In this document: positions 35,612 to 48,512 of the stretch, piece after piece | Layout of the letters: each line of letters opens with the position of its first letter | Position numbering within the stretch: position 1 is the first letter of the stretch | From: Isoperla grammatica | Taxonomy: Eukaryota > Arthropoda > Insecta > Plecoptera > Perlodidae | Direction: 5' to 3' | DNA: 64,000 bases | Assembly: GCA_945910005.1 (NCBI GenBank) | Contig: OX246745.1 | Span: 36,248,188-36,312,187, forward strand | Translations under genes and position numbers: made by a program | Notes under the pieces: generated by a model | What the model saw: the letters and a program-made list of their open reading frames with translations, nothing else | The model's database searches: none | Told to the model about the DNA's origin: nothing

Positions 35612-35727
35612 TGAAATGAAATGAAATGAAATGAAATGAAATGAAATGAAATGAAATGAAATGAAATGAAATGAAATGAAATGAAATGAAATGAAATGAA
35701 ATGAAATGAAATGAAATGAAATGAAAT
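35612..35727. repeat. ATGAA pentanucleotide microsatellite, about 23 units
   Basis: Perfect 5-bp repeat (AATGAAATGAA) bounded by AT-rich sequence. The minus strand gives a Phe/His/Ile/Ser frame that is a by-product. Confidence 0.97.
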
Positions 35728-36573
35728 ATAATAAAATGTAAATGTATCAAATTACTTTATACACTACAATATACTATTATTAATAAAATATGCTGCAGAG
35801 TTCTATGAAGTTTCTGGGAAAACATAAAAAGTACTCTGGAACTTAGACATGTGTTGTACAGTAAATCGTCTTTATAACAAAATGATCTATATGACAAACT
35901 GTTTGGAGTTACTAAAAGGTTCATATGCATATAAAGGTACAGTCATTATAAAGAAATAGATAGGAATATTCAGGTTGCATAATACACCACGAGGCATTTG
36001 ATTCTGTTGTTCTTTACATATTATACATAGTGAGAACTTCTCGACATAATTAATTGTGTTATGAAAAGAAGAAAGAAATTAAGAATGTAATTTCAATAAT
36101 GTTATTTCAATTTCAAAATCGACATTGTTGAATTGAATAGAACACATGCGTGTATTTTTAGAGGGATCAAAGTTCTTCCTTTCAAGATTGCCTATAGCCA
36201 CTGTTTACGGAGAAAAGAAACCCGTGCTTTGTGAGTGTAGTGGGAACCGTGCATAGAAATGATCCAGTTTCGCTCACTACTGCACCGAAGAACGCAATAC
36301 TTAATAAACATATTAATTAGCTTATAAATTAACTTATTAATTGTCCCAAACACAATAAAGCAGTAGAACACGAGCCACGAATGGAACGAGTGACACTAGA
36401 ACGGACAGTAGCGGTGGCTAGTTCCTCTACCCTGGTGGTGCTATGCGGGCGGTGTGGGCTACGCGACTCACAGGGGCGCGATTATCTGGAGAACGAGCTA
36501 CTCTTTCCTGCGATACTCATAATAAGGAGTAATACAGCTTTTAAACATAATATGTTGGCCAATAGCTTCTCTG
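35728..36573. other. Unassigned AT-rich sequence
   Basis: No supported gene or repeat. A modestly GC-rich stretch at 36370-36490 has only a short reading frame with no family resemblance. Confidence 0.5.
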
Positions 36574-37150
36574 TGCCCCGTTTTTCAGTTTTCTAAAATA
36601 TGCACAATTGAAATATTAACCATGACTTCTGAAAGTTACAAAATTATTTTTTCGTAATTTCTATTGTACCGTTACACCGCTTCGCCCAGGACATAACTTC
36701 TCCCAGAAATATACATTTGTGTAGCCAATTTTTATTTTAGTTATCGTACATACATATTTATATGCGTAACAGTTTTTCACTTTTTTTTTTCTTTAGCGGT
36801 ATTTGTGTTATGAGTATGATTTTTCTCATCTACCGGTACAAATGAGCTCATGTGTACCGGTAGGTGAGAAAAATCATAACACAAGTACCAAGACAGATAA
36901 TTAACTGAAAATTCCTGAACTCCTAGAACAATGTATGTTGATTAACTACAATAAAAATTGGCTATCACAAATATTTATTTATGTGCCAAGTTATGTTCTG
37001 GGCAAAGCGGCGTAAATCTAGCAATATAGTACCGTACCGGTACAAACAAAATTACAAAAAAGTAAATTTGTAACTTTCAGAAGTCGTGGTTTCAAATTCA
37101 TAGCTTGACATTTGCATGTTGTGCCTATTTTAGAAAACTGAAAATCCGTG
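36574..37150. mobile_element. ~577-bp palindromic element, copy 1
   Basis: The ends (TTTTTCAGTTTTCTAAAATA and its inverse TTTTAGAAAACTGAAAAT) continue as ~280-bp arms pairing almost to the centre. Examples are ACTTCTGAAAGTTACAAA with TTTGTAACTTTCAGAAGT, and GCTTCGCCCAGGACATAACT with AGTTATGTTCTGGGCAAAGC. The centre is ACCGGTACA, a short loop and TGTACCGGT. There is no coding. Copy 2 is at 51725. Confidence 0.85.
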
Positions 37151-37157
37151 CCCGCAA

Positions 37158-37343
37158 AGCCTTCAGGTGTTTGGATAGTTGGGAAGGATCGTCCGAGGGC
37201 TGTTAGTGGGACTCATAACAATCCTAGCGTTCACCTTCCTAGGAAAACTTTGGAAAATCTTTGCATGATTAATGATTGCCGGTGGCCGGAATCGAACCTG
37301 CTGAATTAGAGTTTAGCGTCTTACCAATGAGCGATCTCTGTCG
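37158..37343 (-). mobile_element. tRNA-derived SINE, copy 2
   Basis: Read on the minus strand, it has an A-box-like GATCGCTCATTGGTAAGACG and a B-box GGTTCGATTCC. The 3' end CCTTCCCAACTATCCAAAC matches the SINE at 45288 (CCTTCCCAACTATTCAAAC). It abuts the right end of the palindromic element. Confidence 0.75.
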
Positions 37344-38449
37344 ACATCAATATTTTATTACAACATAGGCACCTGAACGTGCAAATTCAGACAGCTGTAC
37401 ACTAGTTTGCCATAAATTATGTTCAAAGAAGATCAGATTTCCAATTTTTCAATAATTCATACAACCTATGGAAATTTTTTCTTTTTAATGCAGAAATAAA
37501 TTTAAAATATGTACCAGTTTAGATACTTATTCTATTTATACAACTATGCCACATATAGAGCGCACATTTACAGTTGACGGTGAAAAATCGCAGTCCTTAA
37601 AATTACCGTATTTTTGGGTTTAACGACACAACATGAAAAAAGAGGTAAGCATCAATAAACAATAGGGGAGCCGGTAAAAGCGTAACATGCGTCTGGTCTC
37701 TGGTGTGATATTCGCCGAGGAAATGCTAGCCAAACATATGTATGGTAACAGATAGACAGGAAGAAATAAACATGGGCTATTTCTAGGAACTCGTCACTCA
37801 TCGCCATAATGATATAAACAACGAAGCAAGTGCATCTTAGAGCTCTACCTTATAGCCCTACTTTGTGCTGATCAAAATGAAAATATTGTTTTAAATTTTT
37901 CAAAAAGTGGTAAATAACTGAACATCAAAATTCAATCAAATCATATTTTAATCAAAATTGCATCATATTATATTGAAATTTATATTTTAAAATTAAAATA
38001 ATATGTAATTCAGCATTCTTTCATTTTTCACGTATCGAAAAAATTGTTGAAACCGTGAAAATGGTAAAAGCAAAGGAACTCTAAAAATCTATAGGAGTTT
38101 ATCAAATTTAAAACTGCCATTCTGACCGACGTTCATGTTATCGTTCTCTGAGGTTTGCTGCAAGGCTATTTCACCTTGTTGAAGCATCAACATTATCTAA
38201 TGCAACAACAAGGGTGAAAATAGCAATATTTATTCTTTATTACCATTTTAAAGAGTCGTACCTTGAAAAAGCACTTAATCGTATACCATCTATTTCAGTT
38301 TTTAAAAAGTACTAACAAAAATGGTTGTTTAGTTTTTGTACAACGATTACTAATTAGAGTAGGTATGTGACAATAGTTGACTAGACTCTCGTCCGCCGAG
38401 CCCTCATAGTATTATATTCTAATGAAACATATTAGTCGGATATAACTTA
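37344..38449. other. Unassigned AT-rich sequence
   Basis: No feature that I can support. Confidence 0.5.
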
Positions 38450-40024
38450 CACTTTGTAACAACACTGATTGACCTACCCGAGAGTCTCGTGTGAGGCCTT
38501 CGACCCTGCACTGCGACTCTGTAAGGATAACAACACTGATTGACCTACCCGAGAGTCTCGTGTGGGGCCTTCGACCCTGCACTGCGACTCTGTAAGGATA
38601 ACAACACTGATTGACCTACCCGAGAGTCTCGTGTGAGGCCTTCGACCCTGCACTGCGACTCTGTAAGGATAACAACACTGATTGACCTACCCGAGAGTCT
38701 CGTGTGGGGCCTTCGACCCTGCACTGCGACTCTGTAAGGATAACAACACTGATTGACCTACCCGAGAGTCTCGTGTGAGGCCTTCGACCCTGCACTGCGA
38801 CTCTGTAAGGATAACAACACTGATTGACCTACCCGAGAGTCTCGTGTGAGGCCTTCGACCCTGCACTGCGACTCTGTAAGGATAACAACACTGATTGACC
38901 TACCCGAGAGTCTCGTGTGGGGCCTTCTACCCTGCACTGCGACTCTGTAAGGATAACAACACTGATTGACCTACCCGAGAGTCTCGTGTGAGGCCTTCGA
39001 CCCTGCACTGCGACTCTGTAAGGATAACAACACTGATTGACCTACCCGAGAGTCTCGTGTGTGGCCTTCGACCCTGCACTGCGACTCTGTAAGGATAACA
39101 ACACTGATTGACCTACCCGAGAGTCTCGTGTGTGGCCTTCGACCCTGCACTGCGACTCTGTAAGGATAACAACACTGATTGACCTACCCGAGAGTCTCGT
39201 GTGTGGCCTTCGACCCTGCACTGCGACTCTGTAAGGATAACAACACTGATTGACCTACCCGAGAGTCTCGTGTGTGGCCTTCGACCCTGCACTGCGACTC
39301 TGTAAGGATAACAACACTGATTGACCTACCCGAGAGTCTCGTGTGAGGCCTTCGACCCTGCACTGCGACTCTGTAAGGGTAACAACACTGATTGACCTAC
39401 CCGAGAGTCTCGTGTGAGGCCTTCGACCCTGCACTGCGACTCTGTAAGGATAACAACACTGATTGACCTACCCGAGAGTCTCGTGTGGGGCCTTCGACCC
39501 TGCACTGCGACTCTGTAAGGATAACAACACTGATTGACCTACCCGAGAGTCTCGTGTGAGGCCTTCGACCCTGCACTGCGACTCTGTAAGGATAACAACA
39601 CTGATTGACCTATTCGAGAGTCTCGTGTGAGGCCTTCGACCCTGCACTGCGACTCTGTAAGGATAACAACACTGATTGACCTACCCGAGAGTCTCGTGTG
39701 AGGCCTTCGACCCTGCACTGCGACTCTGTAAGGGTAACAACACTGATTGACCTACCCGAGAGTCTCGTGTGAGGCCTTCGACCCTGCACTGCGACTCTGT
39801 AAGGATAACAACACTGATTGACCTACCCGAGAGTCTCGTGTGGGGCCTTCGACCCTGCACTGCGACTCTGTAAGGATAACAACACTGATTGACCTACCCG
39901 AGAGTCTCGTGTGAGGCCTTCGACCCTGCACTGCGACTCTGTAAGGATAACAACACTGATTGACCTATTCGAGAGTCTCGTGTGAGGCCTTCGACCCTGC
40001 ACTGCGACTCTGTAAGGATAACAA
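38450..40024. repeat. 71-bp minisatellite, about 22 copies with higher-order structure
   Basis: Units contain AACAACACTGATTGACCTAC, the palindrome CGAGA-G-TCTCG and CCTTCGACCCTGCACTGCG. Rare markers GGGTAAC (39377 and 39732) and TATTCGAG (39611 and 39966) each repeat at exactly 355 bp, which is 5 x 71. So a five-unit block was duplicated as one piece. GTGTGAGG, GTGTGGGG and GTGTGTGG variants also cluster. Confidence 0.97.
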
Positions 40025-40465
40025 GATTGGTTATCGAGATATCAATCGTTATCCCACGGTTAGCGATAACGCGCGTCTGTAACATTTCGTATCAAGACTC
40101 TTGGTGTGATATGATAACTGGAATTCCGGACCTATCGTTATCTGCATAGCGTGTATGTAAAATATGTGTACTTCGTCTATCTCTCATATAAACCCAAATG
40201 GGCGTTCTGCGCCCCAAATCTGAAAGAAATGACACATAAATAATAATAAAACAATTCTCTTATTATTATGTTGTTCTCTCTACGCATAAATATATTAGGA
40301 GCGATTATGACGAGCAGCAAAAACGCGTTGGCCTAACATGAGGGATACAGCAAACTAGCAGTGGTATTGGCTCAGAAAAAACCTTGAAATAAAAGTTTAA
40401 AATTATTTATTTTGTTTAATCGTTCATATAAACATATCAAGAGCAATTATTACAGGTTGATCCAA
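40025..40465. other. Unassigned sequence
   Basis: No supported feature. Confidence 0.4.
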
Positions 40466-40538
40466 AGTGGGTTTGAACCACGTCAAAACGGGTGAACCGA
40501 TGGCAAGCGAGGTCGCTAACTATTACACCACGGGTAAT
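40466..40538 (-). mobile_element. tRNA-like sequence (SINE head or tRNA pseudogene)
   Basis: On the minus strand there is an A-box-like GTGGTGTAATAGTTAGCGA and a T-arm GTGGTTCAAACCCAC. No standard anticodon arm or matching acceptor stem could be folded, so this is more likely a tRNA-derived repeat than a working tRNA gene. It differs from the SINE family at 879, 37158 and 45288. Confidence 0.55.
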
Positions 40539-41670
40539 GTATTTATACCTAGTTGCGATTGTGACCTATATATTTATGGGCAGTGACAAATCGGTTGCAA
40601 GTCAAATGTTTATACGGATTTTATTATTATTTTCCATTTCTTACACCCTTAAATAACTTTCGAAGGCAATTAAAAAGGAATATTACGTTAAAACTGTTAC
40701 TTTGTGCTTAGACAAGATCTTGCATCAATGTTCGCTTTCGTTCTTCCGCCGTTGGAATGGCGACCATAACAACTCCGTTCGGAATCATGACGGCAGCTAT
40801 TGATATTTCATACCAAATCGAGTTGATATCTCATAACATAACAAGAGTGTTGATATTCTTACGAAATCGCAGCGCCGTCTAGCATTCAGCTATTTTTGAA
40901 TTGTATGTTTATTGTGTGTACAAGCATTTTGAAAAGTTACATTGTAAACACAAATTAATCTAAATGCAAATGCAGGTTTTCATGGAAAGCAAAGAAATGA
41001 TAAGAAAATTATTGTTGTCAGGTTGTAAGCAGTTCATTGCTTGAGCTATGACTGATTTATGATCAGTATGTTTTGTAGTAATATATTTTTAAGGAGAGAC
41101 TTTAGGTTATCTCGAATAATACTAGCGCGAATGACCCTCGCCGTTAAAAGCGCCCTAAATAAAAAAAAAATTAAAAAAATCGAACAATACTGCCATAATG
41201 ATACTGTGTTCAGCTAATTTCAGTCTGATCTTCTCAACGCACTTGACAAATCTCACGATCAATCAAATCCGGTGTCGATAATCTCTAGACACTCATGCAT
41301 AGAACCAACATTGAAATGGTTGCGGGCTGTGCCGCATGCATCCTGGGACGATCGGAGCATTGACGCTGGTTTCATCCGTTCACCATAATTTAATTCGCTG
41401 ACTGTTCGTACTTCGCTGCGCTCGTCTAATTGGCTCGGAGACTGTAAGATATATGCGACACACAGCGGGGGAATATGCAAGCTCACGTTAAACGCTTCCG
41501 GAACAGCAAATACCTTGCTCCGAAAACAGCTGACTGGAATATTGACGAGTTATGATCTATTTTTAGTGGTAAGTGGTGTAATTAGTGCAGCTGCCGTGGG
41601 GCGACTTGGGCTTCCAGGAAGAAACCGACATCGCTGAAATGTTGTGCACTTATATCAAGGATTCAAGGAC
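40539..41670. other. Unassigned sequence upstream of a candidate exon
   Basis: Mixed composition with an A-run at 41160-41170. No promoter element was recognised. Confidence 0.4.
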
Positions 41671-41798
41671 ATGGCGGAACCAAAGTGGTCAAGGACAAGA
41701 ACAAGGCAAGGAAAACGAGTCATTCAGAACTATCTCCGTAATGTACACGGCGTCAGTAAAAACACGGTCTCTCTTTTGTGTGAAATATCCCAGCGGAA
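41671..41798 (+). CDS. Candidate first coding exon, unknown gene
   Basis: An ATG at 41671 in AAGGACATGG opens a frame of 43 codons (M-A-E-P-K-W-S-R...). It stops at TAA 41800 unless spliced at the strong donor AA|GTAAGT at 41799. The peptide is basic at its start, then has G-V-S-K-N-T-V-S and an S-Q-R-K end, loosely like a helix-turn-helix at the start of a transposase or transposase-derived gene. No downstream exon was found before the 82-bp array at 42081. It is a guess from splice context and composition. Confidence 0.3.
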
Positions 41799-42080
41799 GT
41801 AAGTAAATCAAACTCTTATGTGTTATGATTTTTTCTTAAATATTCTCTTTTTAATAATTATTATCACCCATATATTAAATTAAGTTTTAATTTTAACGTT
41901 CCTCGATTACCCTAAGACAGCGGTGCTTGTCTCAACAATAACACGCAGATCTGATGCTGTTAGAGGTAAAGATATAGGTAACGCAAAAGTTAATGCTCGT
42001 TAGCGTTTTTACAGCTTCCATAAATAAAATAATTTCCTGTCTTATCTCTAAAAGGTTTTTCGTTCTCGTCGACGCCGTCT

Positions 42081-42797
42081 TCACATCCCTATGATTGGCC
42101 GTTTATATGGTTGCTATTTCTAGACTTGGCTAGCTAGTTATCAATGTATTGAGGATAAGTTATCACATCCCTATGATTGGCCGTTTATATGGTTGCTATT
42201 TCTAGACTTGGCTAGCTAGTTATCAATGTATTGAGGATAAGTTATCACATCCCTATGATTGGCCGTTTATATGGTTGCTATTTCTAGACTTGGCTAGCTA
42301 GTTATCAATGTATTGAGGATAAGTTATCACATCCCTATGATTGGCCGTTTATATGGTTGTTATTTCTAGACTTGGGTAGCTATCAATGTATTGAGGATAA
42401 GTTATCACATCCCTATGATTGGCCGTTTATATGGTTGTTATTTCTAGACTTGGGTAGCTATCAATGTATTGAGGATAAGTTATCACATCCCTATGATTGG
42501 CCGTTTATATGGTTGTTATTTCTAGACTTGGGTAGTTATCAATGTATTGAGGATAAGTTATCACATCCCTATGATTGGCCGTTTATATGGTTGTTATTTC
42601 TAGACCTGGGTAGTTATCAATGTATTGAGGATAAGTTATCACATCCCTATGATTGGCCGTTTATATGGTTGTTATTTCTAGACTTGGCTAGTTATCAATG
42701 TATTGAGGATAAGTTATCACATCCCTATGATTGGCCGTTTATATGGTTGTTATTTCTAGACTTGGCTAGTTATCAATGTATTGAGGATAAGTTATCG
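42081..42797. repeat. 82/78-bp minisatellite, about 9 copies in two blocks
   Basis: TCACATCCCTATGATTGG recurs at 42081, 42163, 42245 and 42327 (82 bp), then at 42405, 42483, 42561, 42639 and 42717 (78 bp). The first block has GGTTGCTATT and GCTAGCTAGTTATC; the second has GGTTGTTATT and lacks 4 bp. Since 78 is a multiple of 3, the second block is an open frame of six 26-residue repeats, probably without meaning. Confidence 0.96.
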
Positions 42798-45287
42798 ACT
42801 ACCGATACTTGTGTGTTCTCCATCGATTACAGATAAACGATATCCTCTACCTGTCTTGGAGGAAATGGATTGCCTGCTACCAAAACACCCTCTCGTTTTC
42901 TCTTTGTTAACCAAACTTATTCTTTAGCACAAGAAGTTGCTTACAACATGGAATTTATGACTCCCTCCTCTCCAAGCTATTTGCTGGGAAACTAAGGAAC
43001 AGCTAAAATTAATCTCGTCTAAGTGTATCCAAACAGGTAAGGTCAGGGACCATATTTTCATCAGTGGAGATGGAGGACCAAGTATAGTATACGTTCATAT
43101 GAAATATGGCGTCCGTCGACATCAATACGAGAACTCTTCAACTAACCCTACCAGGTAAATATATAATGGCAGAAGTTTGATTTGTGTCTTAGGGCCACAA
43201 GAAGCATAAGAATTAAATATGCATAGAAGGTTATGATATTGGGGCGAGCGTATCATATTTTGGCAACCATGCTTATGAAGACGATCATTATGACATCCAT
43301 GCCCAAGGTATGGACCACGGTATAGGCCTAATATATATCAGCTGAATCGAAGCAAAAGAAAAACAAAATGAATCAAAGGCGATTACAAAATGCTAATGTG
43401 TACGCTATGACGCTTTGAGAAAAACCGGTTCTCACCGGAAAAAAAAAACTTGAGTCTTTGTGCTCAATCTTATAATCTTGCTTCAATCTTGTAAAGACGC
43501 TGAAAGCTCGCATAAGATTTAAGACCCAAATACATAATACATAATACAGTGATTAGTTGAGTGGAACAAACAGGCACAGATTGCTCGACGGAGAGAAATA
43601 ATCTGGCGAGTTAAAAATATATTGTTGAAACATGCCGGCCGCCCAACACAATACTGCATGAAGAGGTTTATTATGAGAGCAATAAATTGCCCAGTAACAT
43701 GGGCAAACATCTTCAACAGCCAATTAACTTTCTGAGAAACGAACATTTAAAGGGTCTTTTCGGTCACTGAAAATGTTAACCAAACCATGTTTCATGCAAA
43801 GCTTTTGCCTCAGTTTAAAATCAAATCAAGTATTTCATGGTGAGACTTGAGTTAAATCCATATTGGGTAGCTCGTCACGAAAGATTACTCTGCCTTAGTA
43901 TTTTCTAATCTCAATCAGTGTTGATCGGATCTGACTTAGGGTAATGTATTGTTAATCACAGTCTGGAGGAAATTTACCCCACGTGGGGAGTTCGTTATCA
44001 AGTGATGCCGTTATCATGGGGGGGGGGTGACGCAGGCAGTGATTACGTGTAAGGTGTTCAATCTCACTTCCAACCGAAACGCACGGCCTCATGTAACACT
44101 ATACATGACGGCCAAACTGTTTAAACAAATCACGTAGAATACGACCACTAAAAGCAGCTTTAACGTGTTGAGTTTTTTTTTTTTAATTCATTTGTCAAAT
44201 AAATGCATTACATAGTCATGATATATTTGTATGTCCGCCCCTATAAGCGTATAACTTGAGGTGGGGCATACTGCACTAGAGTATAGAATACAAAAATAAG
44301 TGATAGATAGATTAACATACATGTAAATAATTGGTTGGCAATAGTGGGACCTACAAAAAAGAGTTTACAAAAATGTGTATACAAGAAGAAGTAAAAAATA
44401 ATAAGTGCTAAAACATAGTAGGAATTAAATCGATAAAACTTATCTAACGTGTTATTGTTCGTGTTTTGTAAATAAAAAGTGAAGATATAGTAAACATATA
44501 TCTGGATGGGTGAGTGTAATTGTTATGAAAGCCTAATATTTTTCAAACAAAAAAACGGTAAACGGTGAATTCCTGATACATTTTCAACTGTCTAAAATAA
44601 TTTGATATCAACGGAAGTTAATATAGAGTGAATATATTTGTTTAACTTTCTAAAACATATAAACGTCTGCTAATCTATAATCTCAGAATTTGAATCTGCG
44701 TTACAGGTTTTATAATACGAGCGAAAACCCATCAAAACTCCTTGTTATTTCGGCTGTCTGTATTGAGTAATATCAACGACAGAGGTTTCAGGAGGAAAAC
44801 CAGACAATTAAGAACGGACTTCCCGGCCGGCTCAACTCCTTCGCGAAGGAAGCCGGTAACAAGTCTGCCTGTTTTAGTGCATGGTGGGCGGAGTCGAGAT
44901 GTTGGCCTTGACGAGTCCTCGTAGTTGCTCGCCTAACTTCGGCGGTTCCACCGCTGTAGGGGAAATGAGGGGAAGTATGCATGTACGACAATGATAACAA
45001 CTCGCAGGCTTCATTACTATCTTTGTGTAAACACTAATCGCGCGCTGTGCACTCAACATAATTCACAATCACACATCCCATTAGAATTAGTCAACTTTTC
45101 GAAGATACGCGTGTATGAACCCAAACTATCACTGCACAATATGTAAACATCAAGTATGCGTAATAAATGATACGTCACGGCCAGGTGGCTAAAATTAGCT
45201 GCAATGATGAATGAACTTGTTTACAATATGCATCATTATTATACTATGTAGTAGTATCACATAAAACACTATTTTAGCACCGATAGA
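42798..45287. other. Unassigned sequence
   Basis: AT-rich, with a short G-run near 44018 and T/A runs near 44174. Only short unrecognised frames. Confidence 0.5.
44825..44856. repeat. GC-rich hairpin
   Basis: CCGGCT and AGCCGG flank the perfect 14-bp palindrome TCCTTCGCGAAGGA (44837-44850), giving a compact interrupted stem. No T-run follows and it is not a histone-type stem-loop. Confidence 0.6.
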
Positions 45288-45460
45288 GGTGGCTCAGCGT
45301 TGACACACGAGGCTCTAATTCGGGAGGTCCCGGTTCGATTACAATCATCTGCAATCCTGACTGAAGGTTTTTTCCGAGGGTTTCCTCAGTCGTAAAGGCG
45401 AATGCGGATGGGGTTGTGTCCAAGAAACATCACCGGACATTCCTTCCCAACTATTCAAAC
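45288..45460 (+). mobile_element. tRNA-derived SINE, copy 3
   Basis: GGTGGCTCAGCG (45288) and CGGTTCGATTA (B-box, 45331) match copy 1. The body GGTTTCCTCAGTCGTAAAGG and the 3' end CCTTCCCAACTATTCAAAC match copies 1 and 2. It lies just downstream of the minus-strand YqaJ-like gene. Confidence 0.78.
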
Positions 45461-45594
45461 ATGTCGTAACACGGTAACACACCTTTTTCTCGGAAGAGTG
45501 TGTGCAGTGTGCACTCGGGGATTCCTATGAAACATTATTGTACGTATTTAGCTGTTGCATTGTTGTAGGCATCAGGTACCAGATTATTAGTGAA

Positions 45595-46330
<736 letters not shown>

Positions 46331-46970
46331 CTGAAATATATTTGCACATAGTTATTTCTATCTGACAGAGAGTGGACGTGAGTGGTGAACGGTGAACCAT
46401 TGCGTTGAAAACCATGTATGCAAGTTTTCAATTTTCAATCCACAGTTGTCATAATTTAAATAATATTTGGTATTTTTATCTACTGTTATACTTTTCAATT
46501 TATACGACAATGCATATCATACTTTGTGCTAGATATAAGATTTGTATTATCTTTATTATTAATGTTATAATTAATATGGTATAATTAATATTAATCTTTA
46601 TTATTTTATTAATAATGACCTACTTAATGAATTAACGTTTTACGGTACTTATTTTTCATTATTCTTTCAAACCGACTCCTTACTATTACGATGAAATGAT
46701 CATAAAAATATATTTTCCAACTCCAGCTCTTCCCCAAACGCCATTTCTATAAACTATGATACGTGGCTAGTATTCTGAGATAGCGACTGATTGATGAATC
46801 CTCTTACTGTAGGGGCAAACTCCCACTTTTTGACGTTCCTACGCGTCTGCATGTACGGCAGCATATTATATAATCATGAATCAAGGCAGAAACATTAACC
46901 ATTATTTAGTGTGACGTCGGCTTCTTAGTTGCCAGCACAAACTGGAGAAGAAAAAAATATAGTAGTCATC
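46331..46970. other. Region that should hold upstream YqaJ-like exons or an intron
   Basis: The acceptor at 46331-46332 requires an upstream exon on the minus strand. I could not recognise one here. AT-rich, with TTATTAATATTAAT-type words. Confidence 0.4.
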
Positions 46971-47357
46971 AAGGCCGTACGCAGAAAATAATTTGGGGGG
47001 GGGGGGGGGATTACAATTTAAAAATCTAAAAATTGGATTTGTTGCGGTACCCTACAGTACTTAGTGTACAGTACCCTACTGGCGGGAGGGGGCGCGGAAG
47101 GGCCGACAATACTCCGTTTTCTAGTTTTGTTATATTAGTTATTACAAGTGTTTCACTCACCTAAGTAAGTATGGTGTAGAAAGTTGCATGTAGAGTATGG
47201 TGTTTTTGTTTTTGTTAGAGTAGTGTTATTATAAAACGGAATACGACAGGGCCAAGGCATATATTGAAATATGTTATTCTCGTCTTCTTGGCAGAAGAGT
47301 AATTTCGGGAGGGGGGGGGGGGGTAGAACCCCCAAAACTCCCCCTGCGTACGGCCGT
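46971..47357. mobile_element. GGCCGTACGCAG-ended MITE (387 bp)
   Basis: AAGGCCGTACGCAG at 46971-46984 and CTGCGTACGGCCGT at 47344-47357 are inverted repeats with one mismatch. G-runs lie inside both ends (about 46996-47009 and 47311-47323). There is no transposase, and no clear target duplication was found. Confidence 0.75.
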
Positions 47358-48186
47358 GGTTACTCGGCAAACCGTATGGTACGGGTGACAATCGTGATCT
47401 TTACGGAGCCGTAATCGTGCCGTATGTGGCAAAAAACCGTGATGTGTGAAAACGGCCTAAAAATATAAACATCGAGTATGCTTTATCATACAAACCCTTA
47501 CCACAGATTATCTGTCTGTATTCTGTAGACTATATACGTCACAATAATAGATTATATTTACTTGATTTGGAGCCAATCTATTTTAAGAAATAAACTTATT
47601 GCCTTTTGGATCGCAATACGCACGTGCCGATAAAGGGTTCGAACAAAGATACTGGGTTCGAAACTCCCTCATTTGAAAGACAACCAATATCGAGTCATCG
47701 ACCCGTTCTTATCATAACAGTGGAACAGTCCTCGGAGACCAGATGTAATTCTTTGGCAAGAGCGTCTGCGTATCTACAAACAACCCATTATCACAACCCG
47801 CCTAATGTACAGTCAGTGCGTTATCTTTGTTATAACACCACATTATGTGTAGGGGGCCTATTGGGATATGGACCCGGACCCGGCACACACCAAATCAAAT
47901 TATTTATACAGTGGCTAACTAAAAATGTAAGAAACATAAAGAAAAAACAACATTGTTGACAGATATTGTGGCATAAAGTTGCCCACGCACCCAAAACATC
48001 ATAGACATTCGGTCGGTCGGGAACCAATTGTTGCACTCTGGTGACGTCGGAGCGCTATGCGATATAGGTTGCACCCATAGGGACATGGGCAGACTTTAGT
48101 CTACCGTCATACGTTACCATTTAAATTAATAATAAAATATGATATATGAAATATAATAAAATATAAAATAAACAACCTTTTCCCAA

Positions 48187-48217
<31 letters not shown>

Positions 48218-48252
48218 CTTGAGATACCAAAATTTGCACAGGGGGAATACTC
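47358..48252. other. Unassigned sequence with an ATTG tetranucleotide tract
   Basis: A short ATTG microsatellite fills 48187-48217 (about 8 units). Reading frames at 47606-48036 are not recognised. Confidence 0.5.
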
Positions 48253-48512
48253 CTGGGCCTGGATTCACAAAGATGCGTAACTCTAAGTTGTCCTATAAGT
48301 TAGGCAAATCCTAGCTAGATAAATCAAGATAAATCATGTCTAGGTATTAATACACATTCACAAATCAAATATTATTAGTTAAATTGTTCATATTTTACTA
48401 TATTTTATCTTATTAACATTGCAGAACGACATATTGGTGATTTATATCACTAAGATTTGCCTAAACTAGGCCACGTCTTAGCACTTAGGCACCTTTGTGA
48501 ATCTGGGCCCAG
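48253..48512. mobile_element. MITE, GGATTCACAAA family, mid-size copy (260 bp)
   Basis: Ends CTGGGCCTGGATTCACAAAG and CTTTGTGAATCTGGGCCCAG. Inside, TAAGTTAGGCAAATCC pairs loosely with GATTTGCCTAAACTAGG. Same family as 2126-2584 and 58980-59066. Confidence 0.85.

Noticed and set aside
42357..42836. 159-residue protein of six 26-residue repeats
   Set aside because: The frame exists only where units shrink to 78 bp, and neighbouring 82-bp units break it.
44825..44856. Terminator or histone-type stem-loop
   Set aside because: No T-run follows and the stem does not match the histone mRNA consensus.
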